Under the pieces are notes generated by a model. The model did not search any database. It worked only from the letters and a program-made list of their open reading frames with translations, and was not told the DNA's origin. Below are positions 1 through 7,618 of a stretch of 64,000 bases of DNA, one piece after another (position 1 is the stretch's first letter; each line of letters opens with the position of its first letter). The translations under genes were made by a program, and so were the position numbers. The stretch is from Pleurocapsa minor GSE-CHR-MK 17-07R (lineage in GTDB: Bacteria > Chloroflexota > Anaerolineae > Aggregatilineales > Phototrophicaceae), in NCBI GenBank assembly GCA_019359125.1, contig JAHHHY010000012.1, positions 140,487-204,486 of the forward strand, in the 5' to 3' direction.

Positions 1-1859
1 AAGGCAATCGCGCGCCGCGTGACGAAAGGCCAGCTGCGCCAGCCGTCGCTGCGGCTCCGCCAGCGCCAGCGCCCGTTTCGACACCACCCCCGGCACCCGT
101 TGCCCCACCGCAGCCTGCCGCCTCGCTTCCCGAAGCGATGCCCGAAGACGACTCCGCCACGCGCGTGCAGCCTGCTGCCCAGGCAGGGTCGCTGGCCTGG
201 CTGGAAAATCTGGCCTCCGGCGGGCTGGACCTGATGGAGCCTGCGCAGGAAGACCTGTTCAATCTCAATCTGGACGATATCGAATCGGCCGCCGCGCCAT
301 CTGCACCCGCCAGAGCCGCTGTGAATACCGAATCCTGGTTGCAGGACCTGGCCCGTTCGCAGGGTGAGCTTTCGCTGAACGAGCCGCCGGCTATCGAGGG
401 GGATACCCTGGAATGGCTGGAGAGCATCGCGGTCAATCAGGGTGCCAGCCGCGACGAATTCATCACTGGCGCCGGCATGTCGATCAGCCCGCCTGGTGAA
501 GACGTCGAGCCGCTGGCCTATACGCCGTTCTCGTTTGAGACGCCGCGTGCCTCCACCAGCCCGGAAGACTTCCTCAAGTCGCTCTCGATGGAACAGGGCT
601 ACAGCGAAGCCGGAGTGACGGCTACGCAGAGGGCCGAAGACATCGATCCGTTCGCGCCGGACGCCATTCAGGAAGCACTGAATTCCGGTAATGTCACGCC
701 TGAGCAGGTTGCCGTCTTTTTCGAACGGTCGATGGATCGCGGGCTGTCACAGCCGGAACCAGAGCCGGTCGACAACATGGATGATGTCGCCGCCGATGCG
801 CCGCTGGCCGCCGCCGAAATGCCCTCCTGGCTGCTGGAAGGCATCAGCGCCGCGGAAGAAGAAGAAAAGTCGGCAGCACCCGCGACCGGCACCATCCCGC
901 TGGATGAACTGCTGCCGTCGCTCGACCTGACCGGGGCATCCGCCCAAGCTCCCAATATGATGGACTGGCTGGGCGACGATCAGATGGCAGGCAATCTGAA
1001 TGCCCTGCCCGATGACCCCACCGACCTGCTGCAGGCGATTGGCATCGGCGAGCTGACCCCTGATACGTCTGATCCGTGGGTGGAAGCCCTCGACAGCGAA
1101 CATGAAGCTGGTTCCGGGGATATCGACAATCCACCCGCATGGTATGTGGAACGCACCAGCGACCCGGATCGCATGGCCCGCGTGGAAGAGCTCGCCCTCG
1201 GCGAGTCTGCTTCGGCGGCCCTGACCGACGAGTCGCTGTCCGACGCCCCTCTGCCCGAACATGAAGATTTGCCGTTTGGCACGCCCGCCAATGTGCCGGA
1301 ATGGCTGAATGTCAGCCAGCCGATGCCGATTGTCGATGCCGCTTCGCTGTTTACAGGCGCGGCCGAGCCCACGCTGGAAACCGCCGAGACCGGCATCCCG
1401 TCCTGGATTACGCAGGCCATCGAGGAACCGATCGTCGAGGAAGCCTCGGATGTGCCGTGGTGGGAACAGGGCGTGTCAGAGCCGGTGGCCACCATTCAGG
1501 ACATCCTGCCAGAAGCAGAGCCGACGCCCGCGCCAGTCGCGGCGGCCCCCGAGCCGCCCCGCCCCGCCCCGGCTCCTGCGCCGGTTGCAGCGCCCCGCCC
1601 GCCCGTCGTCACCAACGCGACGCTGGAAGGCGCACGCACGCGCCAGCGCAGCGGCGACCTGGACGGCAGCCTGCGCGAATACGAAGCGATTGTGCAGTCG
1701 CAGCAGCACCTGGACGAAGCCATCACCGACCTGGTAAACCTGGCCAAGGTGCATCGCGCCAACCCGGTCGTGCATCGCATCCTGGGCGACGGCTATATGC
1801 GTCAGGGCCAGCTTCAGAAGGCGCTCGACACCTATCGCGAGGCGCTGAATAACCTGTAG
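1..1859 (+). CDS. TPR protein with long acidic linker carrying repeated Trp-Leu motifs (5' end outside window)
   Basis: The reading frame is open from position 3 with no stop upstream of the first ATG (138), so the gene starts outside the window. The visible part begins with an Ala/Pro-rich stretch. A long acidic, probably disordered region follows, with short motifs built round Trp-Leu: AWLENLA (~198), SWLQDLA (~334), EWLESIA (~411), SWLLEGI (~825), MDWLGD (~963), EWLNVS (~1300) and SWITQA (~1401). The last ~80 residues (1617-1856) form about two tetratricopeptide repeats, with LREYEAIV and LQKALDTYREAL as helix B segments. TPRs bind proteins, so a scaffold or assembly role is plausible, but I do not recognise a specific function. 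It ends in an intrinsic terminator at 1881. Confidence 0.8.
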   Translation, partial: GNRAPRDERPAAPAVAAAPPAPAPVSTPPPAPVAPPQPAASLPEAMPEDDSATRVQPAAQAGSLAWLENLASGGLDLMEPAQEDLFNLNLDDIESAAAPSAPARAAVNTESWLQDLARSQGELSLNEPPAIEGDTLEWLESIAVNQGASRDEFITGAGMSISPPGEDVEPLAYTPFSFETPRASTSPEDFLKSLSMEQGYSEAGVTATQRAEDIDPFAPDAIQEALNSGNVTPEQVAVFFERSMDRGLSQPEPEPVDNMDDVAADAPLAAAEMPSWLLEGISAAEEEEKSAAPATGTIPLDELLPSLDLTGASAQAPNMMDWLGDDQMAGNLNALPDDPTDLLQAIGIGELTPDTSDPWVEALDSEHEAGSGDIDNPPAWYVERTSDPDRMARVEELALGESASAALTDESLSDAPLPEHEDLPFGTPANVPEWLNVSQPMPIVDAASLFTGAAEPTLETAETGIPSWITQAIEEPIVEEASDVPWWEQGVSEPVATIQDILPEAEPTPAPVAAAPEPPRPAPAPAPVAAPRPPVVTNATLEGARTRQRSGDLDGSLREYEAIVQSQQHLDEAITDLVNLAKVHRANPVVHRILGDGYMRQGQLQKALDTYREALNNL

Positions 1860-1880
1860 GCCACAGCCAGCAGCAACCGG

Positions 1881-1916
1881 CAGCAGCGTCGCATCACGCA
1901 CGACGCTGCTGTTTTT
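1881..1916 (+). terminator. Intrinsic terminator of the TPR gene
   Basis: An 11-bp perfect stem (CAGCAGCGTCG / CGACGCTGCTG) with a 9-nt loop is followed by TTTTTATTT. It lies 22 bases after the stop codon of the TPR gene. Confidence 0.85.
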
Positions 1917-2022
1917 ATTTGGCCAATGCTTAACCTGGCATTCAGCTTCTGCCGCTTGTGAAATAGGGGCGGCTTAAGCATACTTATCGACGGATTGTTT
2001 CAGATTGTCAGGAGAAATATTC

Positions 2023-2475
2023 GTGGAACGCACTCTGATCATTGTGAAGCCGGATGGTGTGCAGCGCGGGCTGACCGGCGAGATTATCGCCCGTTTCGAG
2101 CGCCGCGGCCTGCGTATCATCGGCATGAAGTTCATGCAGGTCTCGCGTGAGCTGGCCGAAAAGCACTATGCCATTCATCAGGGCAAGGGCTTTTACGAAG
2201 GCCTGGTGAGCTACATCACCTCGTCGCCCGTGGTGGTCATAGCGCTGGAAGGCACCAATGCCATCCAGAACGCCCGCAACACCATCGGCGCCACCCGCCC
2301 GCATGAAGCTGCACCCGGCAGCATCCGCGGCGACTTTGCCCTGGAAGTCGGCCGTAACCTGGTGCACGGCTCCGACAGCCCGGAAAACGGCGTGATCGAA
2401 GTGGGCAACTTCTTTGCCGACAGCGAGCTGGTCTCGTGGGCGCGCAACAACGACAGCTGGATTTTCGAGAAGTAG
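2023..2475 (+). CDS. ndk: Nucleoside diphosphate kinase
   Basis: Transfers the gamma-phosphate of ATP to other (d)NDPs through a phospho-histidine, balancing nucleotide pools in the cytoplasm. The 150-residue protein has the family's usual length, an early KPDGVQRG motif (Lys9), TRPHEAAPGSIRGDFA, and the active-site His115 in NLVHGSDSPE. I chose GTG at 2023 because AGGAGA (2010-2015) sits 7 nt upstream and the protein then begins MERTLIIVKPDG, as in homologues. The upstream in-frame TTG at 2005 would overlap the ribosome-binding site. The gene is monocistronic and converges on rsfS through a shared hairpin. Confidence 0.96.
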   Translation: MERTLIIVKPDGVQRGLTGEIIARFERRGLRIIGMKFMQVSRELAEKHYAIHQGKGFYEGLVSYITSSPVVVIALEGTNAIQNARNTIGATRPHEAAPGSIRGDFALEVGRNLVHGSDSPENGVIEVGNFFADSELVSWARNNDSWIFEK

Positions 2476-2497
2476 CCAGCGCGTCATCCGCCAGACA

Positions 2498-2536
2498 CAA
2501 AAAAACGGGGCCCGCGACATATCGCAGGCCCCGTTT
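2498..2536. terminator. Shared terminator between ndk and rsfS
   Basis: A 10-bp stem AAACGGGGCC / GGCCCCGTTT lies between the convergent genes. An A-run at 2498-2505 gives a good U-tract for minus-strand transcripts (rsfS). The plus-strand tract (TTTCTAT) is weaker. Confidence 0.75.
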
Positions 2537-2568
2537 CTATGATATCCTGAAAAGCGGAACGTCAGCCG

Positions 2569-2931
2569 TTACTGAATGCTGAGGACCACATTGGCCGCGC
2601 GGTAGAGCGACTCAAGATCATAGTAGTGGCGCTTGTCTTCGCTCATGATGTGGACGATCACCGTGCCATAGTCCATCAGCACCCAGCCGCTGTGTGAATC
2701 GCCTTCGACCGAGGCGGGAAGCTGGTCGTACAGCACTTTGACGACTTCGCGCACGGCATCGCTGAGCGCACGAATCTGGCGATCGCTGTTGCCCGTGCAG
2801 ATCACGAAGTAATCGGCCACAGCGTAGTCGTTACGTGCGATGATCGGCGCCAGATCCAGCAGGATGATGTTTTCAGCTTTTTTGTCTTCCAGCCCGTTGA
2901 CAATCTCGCGGGCCAATTCTAACGTTTCGAT
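2569..2931 (-). CDS. rsfS: Ribosomal silencing factor RsfS, probable AUC start
   Basis: RsfS (DUF143/Iojap family) binds ribosomal protein uL14 and blocks subunit joining in starvation. The core ALEDKKAENI-like start, DYFVICTGNSDRQIRAL and WVLMDYGTVIVHIM are classic for the family. Start choice is unusual. The first conventional start is TTG at 2916, 21 nt from a strong Shine-Dalgarno AGGAGAGG (2945-2938 on the minus strand). The codon 6 nt after that Shine-Dalgarno is ATC (2931-2929), in frame, and gives a protein (METLELAREIV...) whose N-terminus has the length of other RsfS proteins. I therefore place the start at ATC. It is divergent from rluD. Confidence 0.9.
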   Translation of the reverse strand: METLELAREIVNGLEDKKAENIILLDLAPIIARNDYAVADYFVICTGNSDRQIRALSDAVREVVKVLYDQLPASVEGDSHSGWVLMDYGTVIVHIMSEDKRHYYDLESLYRAANVVLSIQ

Positions 2932-2988
2932 GGTAAACCTCTCCTGACACTATCCCTGAGATAACAATACACAGGATTATAACATAAC

Positions 2989-3921
2989 TTGTCTACCCCA
3001 AATCCCACCTACTCATTCACTGCCGACCAATCGGGCGAACGCCTGGACAAGGTCATCGTCACGCATGTCGGGGACCAGCTGACACGCTCGCAGATTCAGC
3101 AGTTCATCCGCGACGGGCATGTGTCCGTCAATGGCGAGCCCGCCAAAAGTGGCTGGCGGCTGAAAGGTGGCGAAACAATCACGGTCAGGGTGCCCCCGCC
3201 GCCTGAAGACCCGCGCATCACGCCGGTCATCATCCCGCTGAACGTCATTTATGAAGATGCCGATATCGCGGTCATCAACAAGACGGCCGGGCTGGTGGTG
3301 CATCCGGGCGCGGGCGCCGAAAAGTCGACGCTGGTGCATGCCATTCTGGCGCAGTATCCCGAAATCGCGCAGATGAACTATGCGGCCAGCCGCCGTGGCA
3401 TCGTGCACCGCCTGGACAAAGACACCAGCGGCATCATCCTGATCGCGCGCAACGAGCGCAGCATGCACCGCCTGATGGTGCAGTTTCAGAAGCGCACGAT
3501 TGACAAGCAGTATGTCGCGCTGCTGGAGCGCACGCCCAAGACCACCAGCGGCCGCATCAACGTGCCAATCGAGCGCGACCCGAACAACCGGCAGAAAATG
3601 CACGTCTCGCACAACGGGCGCACCGCCGTCACCGAATTTTTCGTCGAAGAGCTCTATGAGGACGGCTACGCCTTTGTGCGCCTGAATCTGCTCACCGGCC
3701 GCACCCATCAGATTCGCGTGCATATGGCTTACCTGAACACGCCGATTGCGGGCGACAGGCTGTATGGCCTGCGCCGCCAGCGCCTGCCGCTGACGCGCCA
3801 GTTCCTGCATGCCACGCAGATCGCATTTGACCATCCGCGCACCGGCGAACGCATGTCTTTTTCGGCACCGCTGGCGCTGGACCTGAAGACGGTCTTGGAC
3901 ACGCTGAGGCCAATTCGGTAA
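2989..3921 (+). CDS. rluD: Ribosomal large subunit pseudouridine synthase RluD-type
   Basis: Isomerises uridines of 23S rRNA to pseudouridine. An N-terminal S4 RNA-binding domain (about residues 15-75: SGERLDKVIVTHV, TRSQIQQFIRDGHVSVNG) is followed by the RluA-type catalytic domain with RRGIVHRLDKDTSGIILIA, whose Asp is the catalytic residue, and the family motif LTGRTHQIRVHM. Length 310 aa is typical. The start is TTG at 2989. Upstream there is no clear Shine-Dalgarno; a -10-like TATAAC (2978-2983) ends only 5 nt before it, so the transcript may be nearly leaderless. The exact uridine targets cannot be read from sequence. Confidence 0.93.
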   Translation: MSTPNPTYSFTADQSGERLDKVIVTHVGDQLTRSQIQQFIRDGHVSVNGEPAKSGWRLKGGETITVRVPPPPEDPRITPVIIPLNVIYEDADIAVINKTAGLVVHPGAGAEKSTLVHAILAQYPEIAQMNYAASRRGIVHRLDKDTSGIILIARNERSMHRLMVQFQKRTIDKQYVALLERTPKTTSGRINVPIERDPNNRQKMHVSHNGRTAVTEFFVEELYEDGYAFVRLNLLTGRTHQIRVHMAYLNTPIAGDRLYGLRRQRLPLTRQFLHATQIAFDHPRTGERMSFSAPLALDLKTVLDTLRPIR

Positions 3922-3994
3922 ACTACTATCCCGTGGCCGACGCACTTTTCGGCCATTCTGCCTGACCTCAAAACCATGAGAAGGAAATCCATTC

Positions 3995-4831
3995 ATGCGT
4001 GAAGTGACGATCGCCGTCGCACAGATGAAACCCCGGCTGGGGATGCCCGAAGAAAACATCGTCAAGATGTCGGACATGATCGCCAGCATCGCATCCCAGC
4101 AGCGCGTAGACCTGATTGTGTTCCCGGAGCTGATCACCAGCGGCAACGAGCTTGGCCTGCAATTCACCGAGCTGGCCCAGCGCGTGCCCGGTTCCACCGT
4201 GAACATTCTGGCCCAGCGCGCCAGCGACCACGGCGTGCATCTGGCATTTGGCATGGTGACCAAGGAACGTGTCGAATCGGTGCTGTACAACTCGGCCATC
4301 CTGATCGGCCCGGATGGCGAGCTGCTGGATGTGTACAACAAGGTGCATCTGCGCGGCGAAGAGCGCATGGCCTTCCGCGAAGGCTTCAAGATTCCCGTCA
4401 TCGAGACCGACTTGGGGACGATTGGCCTGCAAATCGGCTACGACCTGGCCTTCCCCGAAACCACGCGTGCCCTGTCGCTGGACGGCGCTGAAATCGTGTG
4501 CGTGCTGGCCAACTGGGAAGCCGCGCATATCGACGAATGGAAGACCTACCTGCGCGCCCGCGCCTACGAGAACGCGCTGTTCATGGTCGGCGCCAATCGC
4601 GTGGGCGAGGACGTCACGCTCACATTTGGCGGCGACAGCATGATCGTCGGCCCGCGCGGGCAGATCTTTGCCTCGATGGCCGGCCAGACCGACGCTGACA
4701 CAGGCGCGCCAAAAGAAGGGTTCGTCATCGCCAAGATCGACCTGACCGACGTGCGCAAGGTGCGCGAAGAATTTCAGTTCATCCAGACGCGCCAGCCGAC
4801 CGTCTACAAGAGCGTCGTTCGCCGCTACTAG
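3995..4831 (+). CDS. Nitrilase/amidohydrolase-fold protein lacking the catalytic cysteine
   Basis: Carbon-nitrogen hydrolase superfamily, 278 aa. Two of the three catalytic residues are in their usual motifs: Glu45 (VFPELI) and Lys116 (YNKVHLRGEER). The third motif, normally a Cys before YDxxFPE, reads LQIGYDLAFPE, so Gly148 (codon GGC at 4436) replaces the nucleophile. The fold is otherwise intact, with no frameshift and full family length. Known members cleave amides or nitriles via the Cys. This copy should not do so by that route and may be a binding or regulatory pseudoenzyme. A strong terminator follows at 4858. The start ATG has AGAAGGAAA upstream. Confidence 0.88.
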   Translation: MREVTIAVAQMKPRLGMPEENIVKMSDMIASIASQQRVDLIVFPELITSGNELGLQFTELAQRVPGSTVNILAQRASDHGVHLAFGMVTKERVESVLYNSAILIGPDGELLDVYNKVHLRGEERMAFREGFKIPVIETDLGTIGLQIGYDLAFPETTRALSLDGAEIVCVLANWEAAHIDEWKTYLRARAYENALFMVGANRVGEDVTLTFGGDSMIVGPRGQIFASMAGQTDADTGAPKEGFVIAKIDLTDVRKVREEFQFIQTRQPTVYKSVVRRY

Positions 4832-4857
4832 TTCACTGCACCATTGCAAGACGCTGT

Positions 4858-4899
4858 GCCTGCCCGACGCCGCTTACTGAGCACGGGCAGGCATTTTGT
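4858..4899 (+). terminator. Intrinsic terminator after the nitrilase-like gene
   Basis: A 9-bp stem GCCTGCCCG / CGGGCAGGC (4858-4866 and 4884-4892) is followed by ATTTTGTTT. Confidence 0.8.
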
Positions 4900-4937
4900 T
4901 TGGCCATCACGCCCGCTGTTCCAGGGACAACGCCACC

Positions 4938-5765
4938 ATGACGCAGTATTTCGGCATCGACTTCAGCGGCGCACGCGATGCCGGCCGTAAAATCTGGCTG
5001 GCCGCGCTGGAACACGAAGCCTGGCGCAGCCTGCCACGCATCACCTCGGTGACGCGCGCATCGGACCTGCCTGATGGTGGCATCAGGCGCGACGATGCCC
5101 TGCGCGGATTGCACACTTTCATCGTGGCCCAGGTATCGGCCGTTTTCGGCTGCGACTTCCCCTTCAGCCTGGCGGCACCGTGCATCGCGCAGGTCACCTG
5201 GCTGGACTTCACGCGTGCCTTTGCACAGATGTACGAGTCGCCCCACGCGCTGATGCTGGCCGGAAAACAGTCTGGCCGCGAGCTGCGCCGTCTGACCGAC
5301 CGCCAGACCGCCACCCCGCTGGCACCGACGAATCTGCGTCTCGTCGGGCAAACATACCACGCCATCCGCGACCTGCTGGGCCCGCTGGCACAGTCCGGAC
5401 ATATTCAGGTGCCGCCGCTGATGCCAGCCGTCACAGCCAGCATACCCATCCTGATCGAGGTGTGTCCGGCATCGTTCCTGAAAGCCAACGGCCAGTATGC
5501 GCCCTACAAGGGACGTGGCGAGAAGCTGGCTGACGCCCGTGCCCGGCTGCTCAACTGGCTGACAGCCAGCGGCGTCGCCATTCCGGACGAGATTCAGGCT
5601 GTGGCCGTGCGGGACACAGAAGGCGATGCGCTCGACAGTATCCTGGCTGCTGTGTGCGCGTGGCTGGCAAACCTGAATAGCCCGCTGCCTGAAGCAGATG
5701 CCGCCCTGATGCGCCTGGAAGGCAAAGTCTACGGCGCGCAGCCACTGCTTCCGGGCCCGCTATGA
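4938..5765 (+). CDS. DUF429-like protein (predicted RNase H-fold)
   Basis: A 275-residue protein beginning MTQYFGIDFSGARDAGRKIW. The GIDFSGA strand-turn near the N-terminus, the CDFPFS segment and a C-terminal acidic DTEGDALDSILAA resemble the DUF429 family, predicted to have an RNase H-like fold with carboxylate active-site residues. The function of that family is not established and I do not assign one. ATG 4938 is preferred because the domain begins directly after it; the reading frame stays open to a GTG-free region further upstream that overlaps the preceding terminator. It stands alone between a terminator and the ComEA-like gene. Confidence 0.65.
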   Translation: MTQYFGIDFSGARDAGRKIWLAALEHEAWRSLPRITSVTRASDLPDGGIRRDDALRGLHTFIVAQVSAVFGCDFPFSLAAPCIAQVTWLDFTRAFAQMYESPHALMLAGKQSGRELRRLTDRQTATPLAPTNLRLVGQTYHAIRDLLGPLAQSGHIQVPPLMPAVTASIPILIEVCPASFLKANGQYAPYKGRGEKLADARARLLNWLTASGVAIPDEIQAVAVRDTEGDALDSILAAVCAWLANLNSPLPEADAALMRLEGKVYGAQPLLPGPL

Positions 5766-5836
5766 CAGGTTGCATGCCCGGCACTCACGCGCTAATCTTT
5801 CAGTTCGAATGATCGGCTGCACGTGAAAGCCCCGTG

Positions 5837-6424
5837 ATGCCCACCAAACCCTCGCGCATCTTCCCGTTCGTCATCGGCCTGTTATCGTTCGCGCTGGTGC
5901 TGCTGGCAGCAGGCCTGATTGTGACGCGCCCGCAGCCAGTCGCGCTGACGATTATCCCGCCAGAGCCATCGATTACGCCGCTGCCGCCGACGCCATCGCC
6001 TACGCCTGGTCCGCTGACTGTGTATGTCACCGGACGGGTGGCACAGCCGGGGATGCTGGTCGAGGTCCCGCGTGGGGCGCGCGTGGATGATGTGCTGACC
6101 GCGGCCGGCGGCGCGCTGGCCGATGCCGATCTGTCGCTGGTCAATCTGGCGGGTATCGTGCGCGACGGCGACCAGATTCATGTGCCAGCACGCGGCGAAA
6201 CGGTCACGCTGCCCACGCCTGCGGATAATGGCATTGTGTATGTCAACAGCGCCAGCGCCGAAGAACTGGACGCCCTGCCCGGCATCGGCCCGGCGCTGGC
6301 ACAGGCGATCATCGCCTATCGCGAGGCCAATGGCCCATTCATGGCGCTGGAAGATCTGGACGCGGTGGAGGGCATCGGCGAGGCGCTGATGGCCCGGCTG
6401 GCGGAGTTCATTTCATTCGAATGA
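5837..6424 (+). CDS. ComEA-like membrane-anchored helix-hairpin-helix DNA-binding protein
   Basis: A 195-residue protein. An N-terminal transmembrane helix (about residues 9-29, FVIGLLSFALVLLAAGLIV) is followed by a Pro/Thr-rich spacer, a SLBB-type domain (VYVTGRVAQPGMLVEVPRGARVDDVL...GDQIHVP) and a C-terminal tandem HhH domain (VYVNSASAEELDALPGIGPALAQAIIAYREANGPF). This is the ComEA layout, in which the protein holds incoming double-stranded DNA outside the membrane during transformation. No comEC or comF lies nearby. GTG at 5834 directly before the ATG is an alternative start. Its stop overlaps the stop of the convergent recombinase gene in a 12-bp palindrome. Confidence 0.85.
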   Translation: MPTKPSRIFPFVIGLLSFALVLLAAGLIVTRPQPVALTIIPPEPSITPLPPTPSPTPGPLTVYVTGRVAQPGMLVEVPRGARVDDVLTAAGGALADADLSLVNLAGIVRDGDQIHVPARGETVTLPTPADNGIVYVNSASAEELDALPGIGPALAQAIIAYREANGPFMALEDLDAVEGIGEALMARLAEFISFE

Positions 6425-7474
6425 CGATATCTCGTCATCGTCGTCATCGTCGCCAAAGCCGAGCACATCGCTCATGAGCATGGCGCCTTCGTTGCGCTGA
6501 GGCAGCTTTTTGAGATAACGCTCGGTCACGGCCACGTTGGCATGGCGCAGCAGCCGGCTGATGACATCGACCGAGACACCGGATTCCTGTAACGAGCCTG
6601 CCACCGAACGGCGCAGGTCATGGGGCGCGACCATCCCCAGCCCCGCGTGCTGCGCCGACTCGTGTATGACCAGCCAGATGCCTTCCGGCGTCAATGCCTG
6701 GCGGCTGGGTCGTCCGCCTTTCCACAGGCGCACCACCAGCGGAAAAGACGCATCAAATCCGCGCACCTCGCGCGCCATCACCGAACGCCAGCGTTCCAGC
6801 GCGCCCATGACCGGCTTCGGCACGTCGATGATCGCGGTCTTTTTGCCCTTGCCGCGCACACGCAGCACCGCACGCCGGTTTTGCAGGCTGAGGTCATCCC
6901 AGCGCGCGCCCGCCAGTTCTTCGCGGCGCAGCGCCATCGTACACAGCATCAGCATGATGACGGCATTGCGCTGGCGCTGATTATCGCTGGTGGCCATGTC
7001 CTGTGCGCTGTCGATCATCTGGCGCAGCTCGTCACTGGACAGCCAGCGGCCTGTGCGCTGGCCCTCGGCGGCCCGCGGAATACGCACGTTGCCCATCGCG
7101 GCACTGGCATAATCGTCCATCCAGCCCGCCTCGCTCAACAGGCTCGCCAGCGTGACGACCGCGGCGCGCGCCTGCGAGACGCCCTGTTTGCCATGCCCCT
7201 GCGAGGCCAGCTGCCCCAGCCATGCGCGCAGTTGGGCGGCTGTCAGCACGCGCTGAAGCACCCTGATCGGCAGCGCGCTCATGCGCTGGAGCCGATTCAA
7301 CCCCTGCGTCTGCTTCAGATCGGCCGTATCCGCCAGATACACATCCACCCAGCGAAAATAGGCGCGCTGGGTGTGATAGCTGGTCGCGCGGCCCGGCAGC
7401 GCCATCACGAAGTTATACGTTGGCTCGGAAGCAGACGATATCTCCGCAGGCGGGCGGGGAACCAGTGACGTCAT
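6413..7474 (-). CDS. Tyrosine recombinase (XerC/XerD-like integrase)
   Basis: A 353-residue tyrosine recombinase. The C-terminal catalytic domain keeps all expected residues: Arg183 (MALRREEL), a Lys in RGKGKK (209-211), His285 and Arg288 (APHDLRRS), His311 (LLRHANVAVTERYL) and the nucleophile Tyr320. The N-terminal SAM-like core-binding domain spans about residues 30-135. It ends with an acidic tail (GDDDDDDE), unusual for Xer proteins. No att site or phage gene adjoins it, so it could be a chromosomal XerC/D homologue or a domesticated integrase; I cannot decide between them. It converges on the ComEA-like gene with overlapping stops. Confidence 0.88.
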   Translation of the reverse strand: MTSLVPRPPAEISSASEPTYNFVMALPGRATSYHTQRAYFRWVDVYLADTADLKQTQGLNRLQRMSALPIRVLQRVLTAAQLRAWLGQLASQGHGKQGVSQARAAVVTLASLLSEAGWMDDYASAAMGNVRIPRAAEGQRTGRWLSSDELRQMIDSAQDMATSDNQRQRNAVIMLMLCTMALRREELAGARWDDLSLQNRRAVLRVRGKGKKTAIIDVPKPVMGALERWRSVMAREVRGFDASFPLVVRLWKGGRPSRQALTPEGIWLVIHESAQHAGLGMVAPHDLRRSVAGSLQESGVSVDVISRLLRHANVAVTERYLKKLPQRNEGAMLMSDVLGFGDDDDDDEISSFE

Positions 7475-7618
7475 ACGGTCATCCGGCGTGACAATTGTTT
7501 GAAATTTGCAACACGACTTTCACACATAGAATGCCCGTTTACTGACATAATCCAGACAGGGCAATACTACACGCTTCCAGCACATCGTCGCATTTTCCTG
7601 TCAGGCTGATTCTACACC

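Noticed and set aside
2005..2022. Longer ndk starting at TTG 2005
   Set aside because: It would start on top of the AGGAGA ribosome-binding site and adds residues not found in the family.
3013..4401. Long open frame on the minus strand opposite rluD and the nitrilase-like gene
   Set aside because: It is antisense to two well-supported genes, has no recognisable domain, and reflects high-GC codon bias.
6413..7474. Recombinase as part of a prophage or integron
   Set aside because: No phage, attC or cassette genes adjoin it; the flanks are a ComEA-like gene and a sensor kinase.
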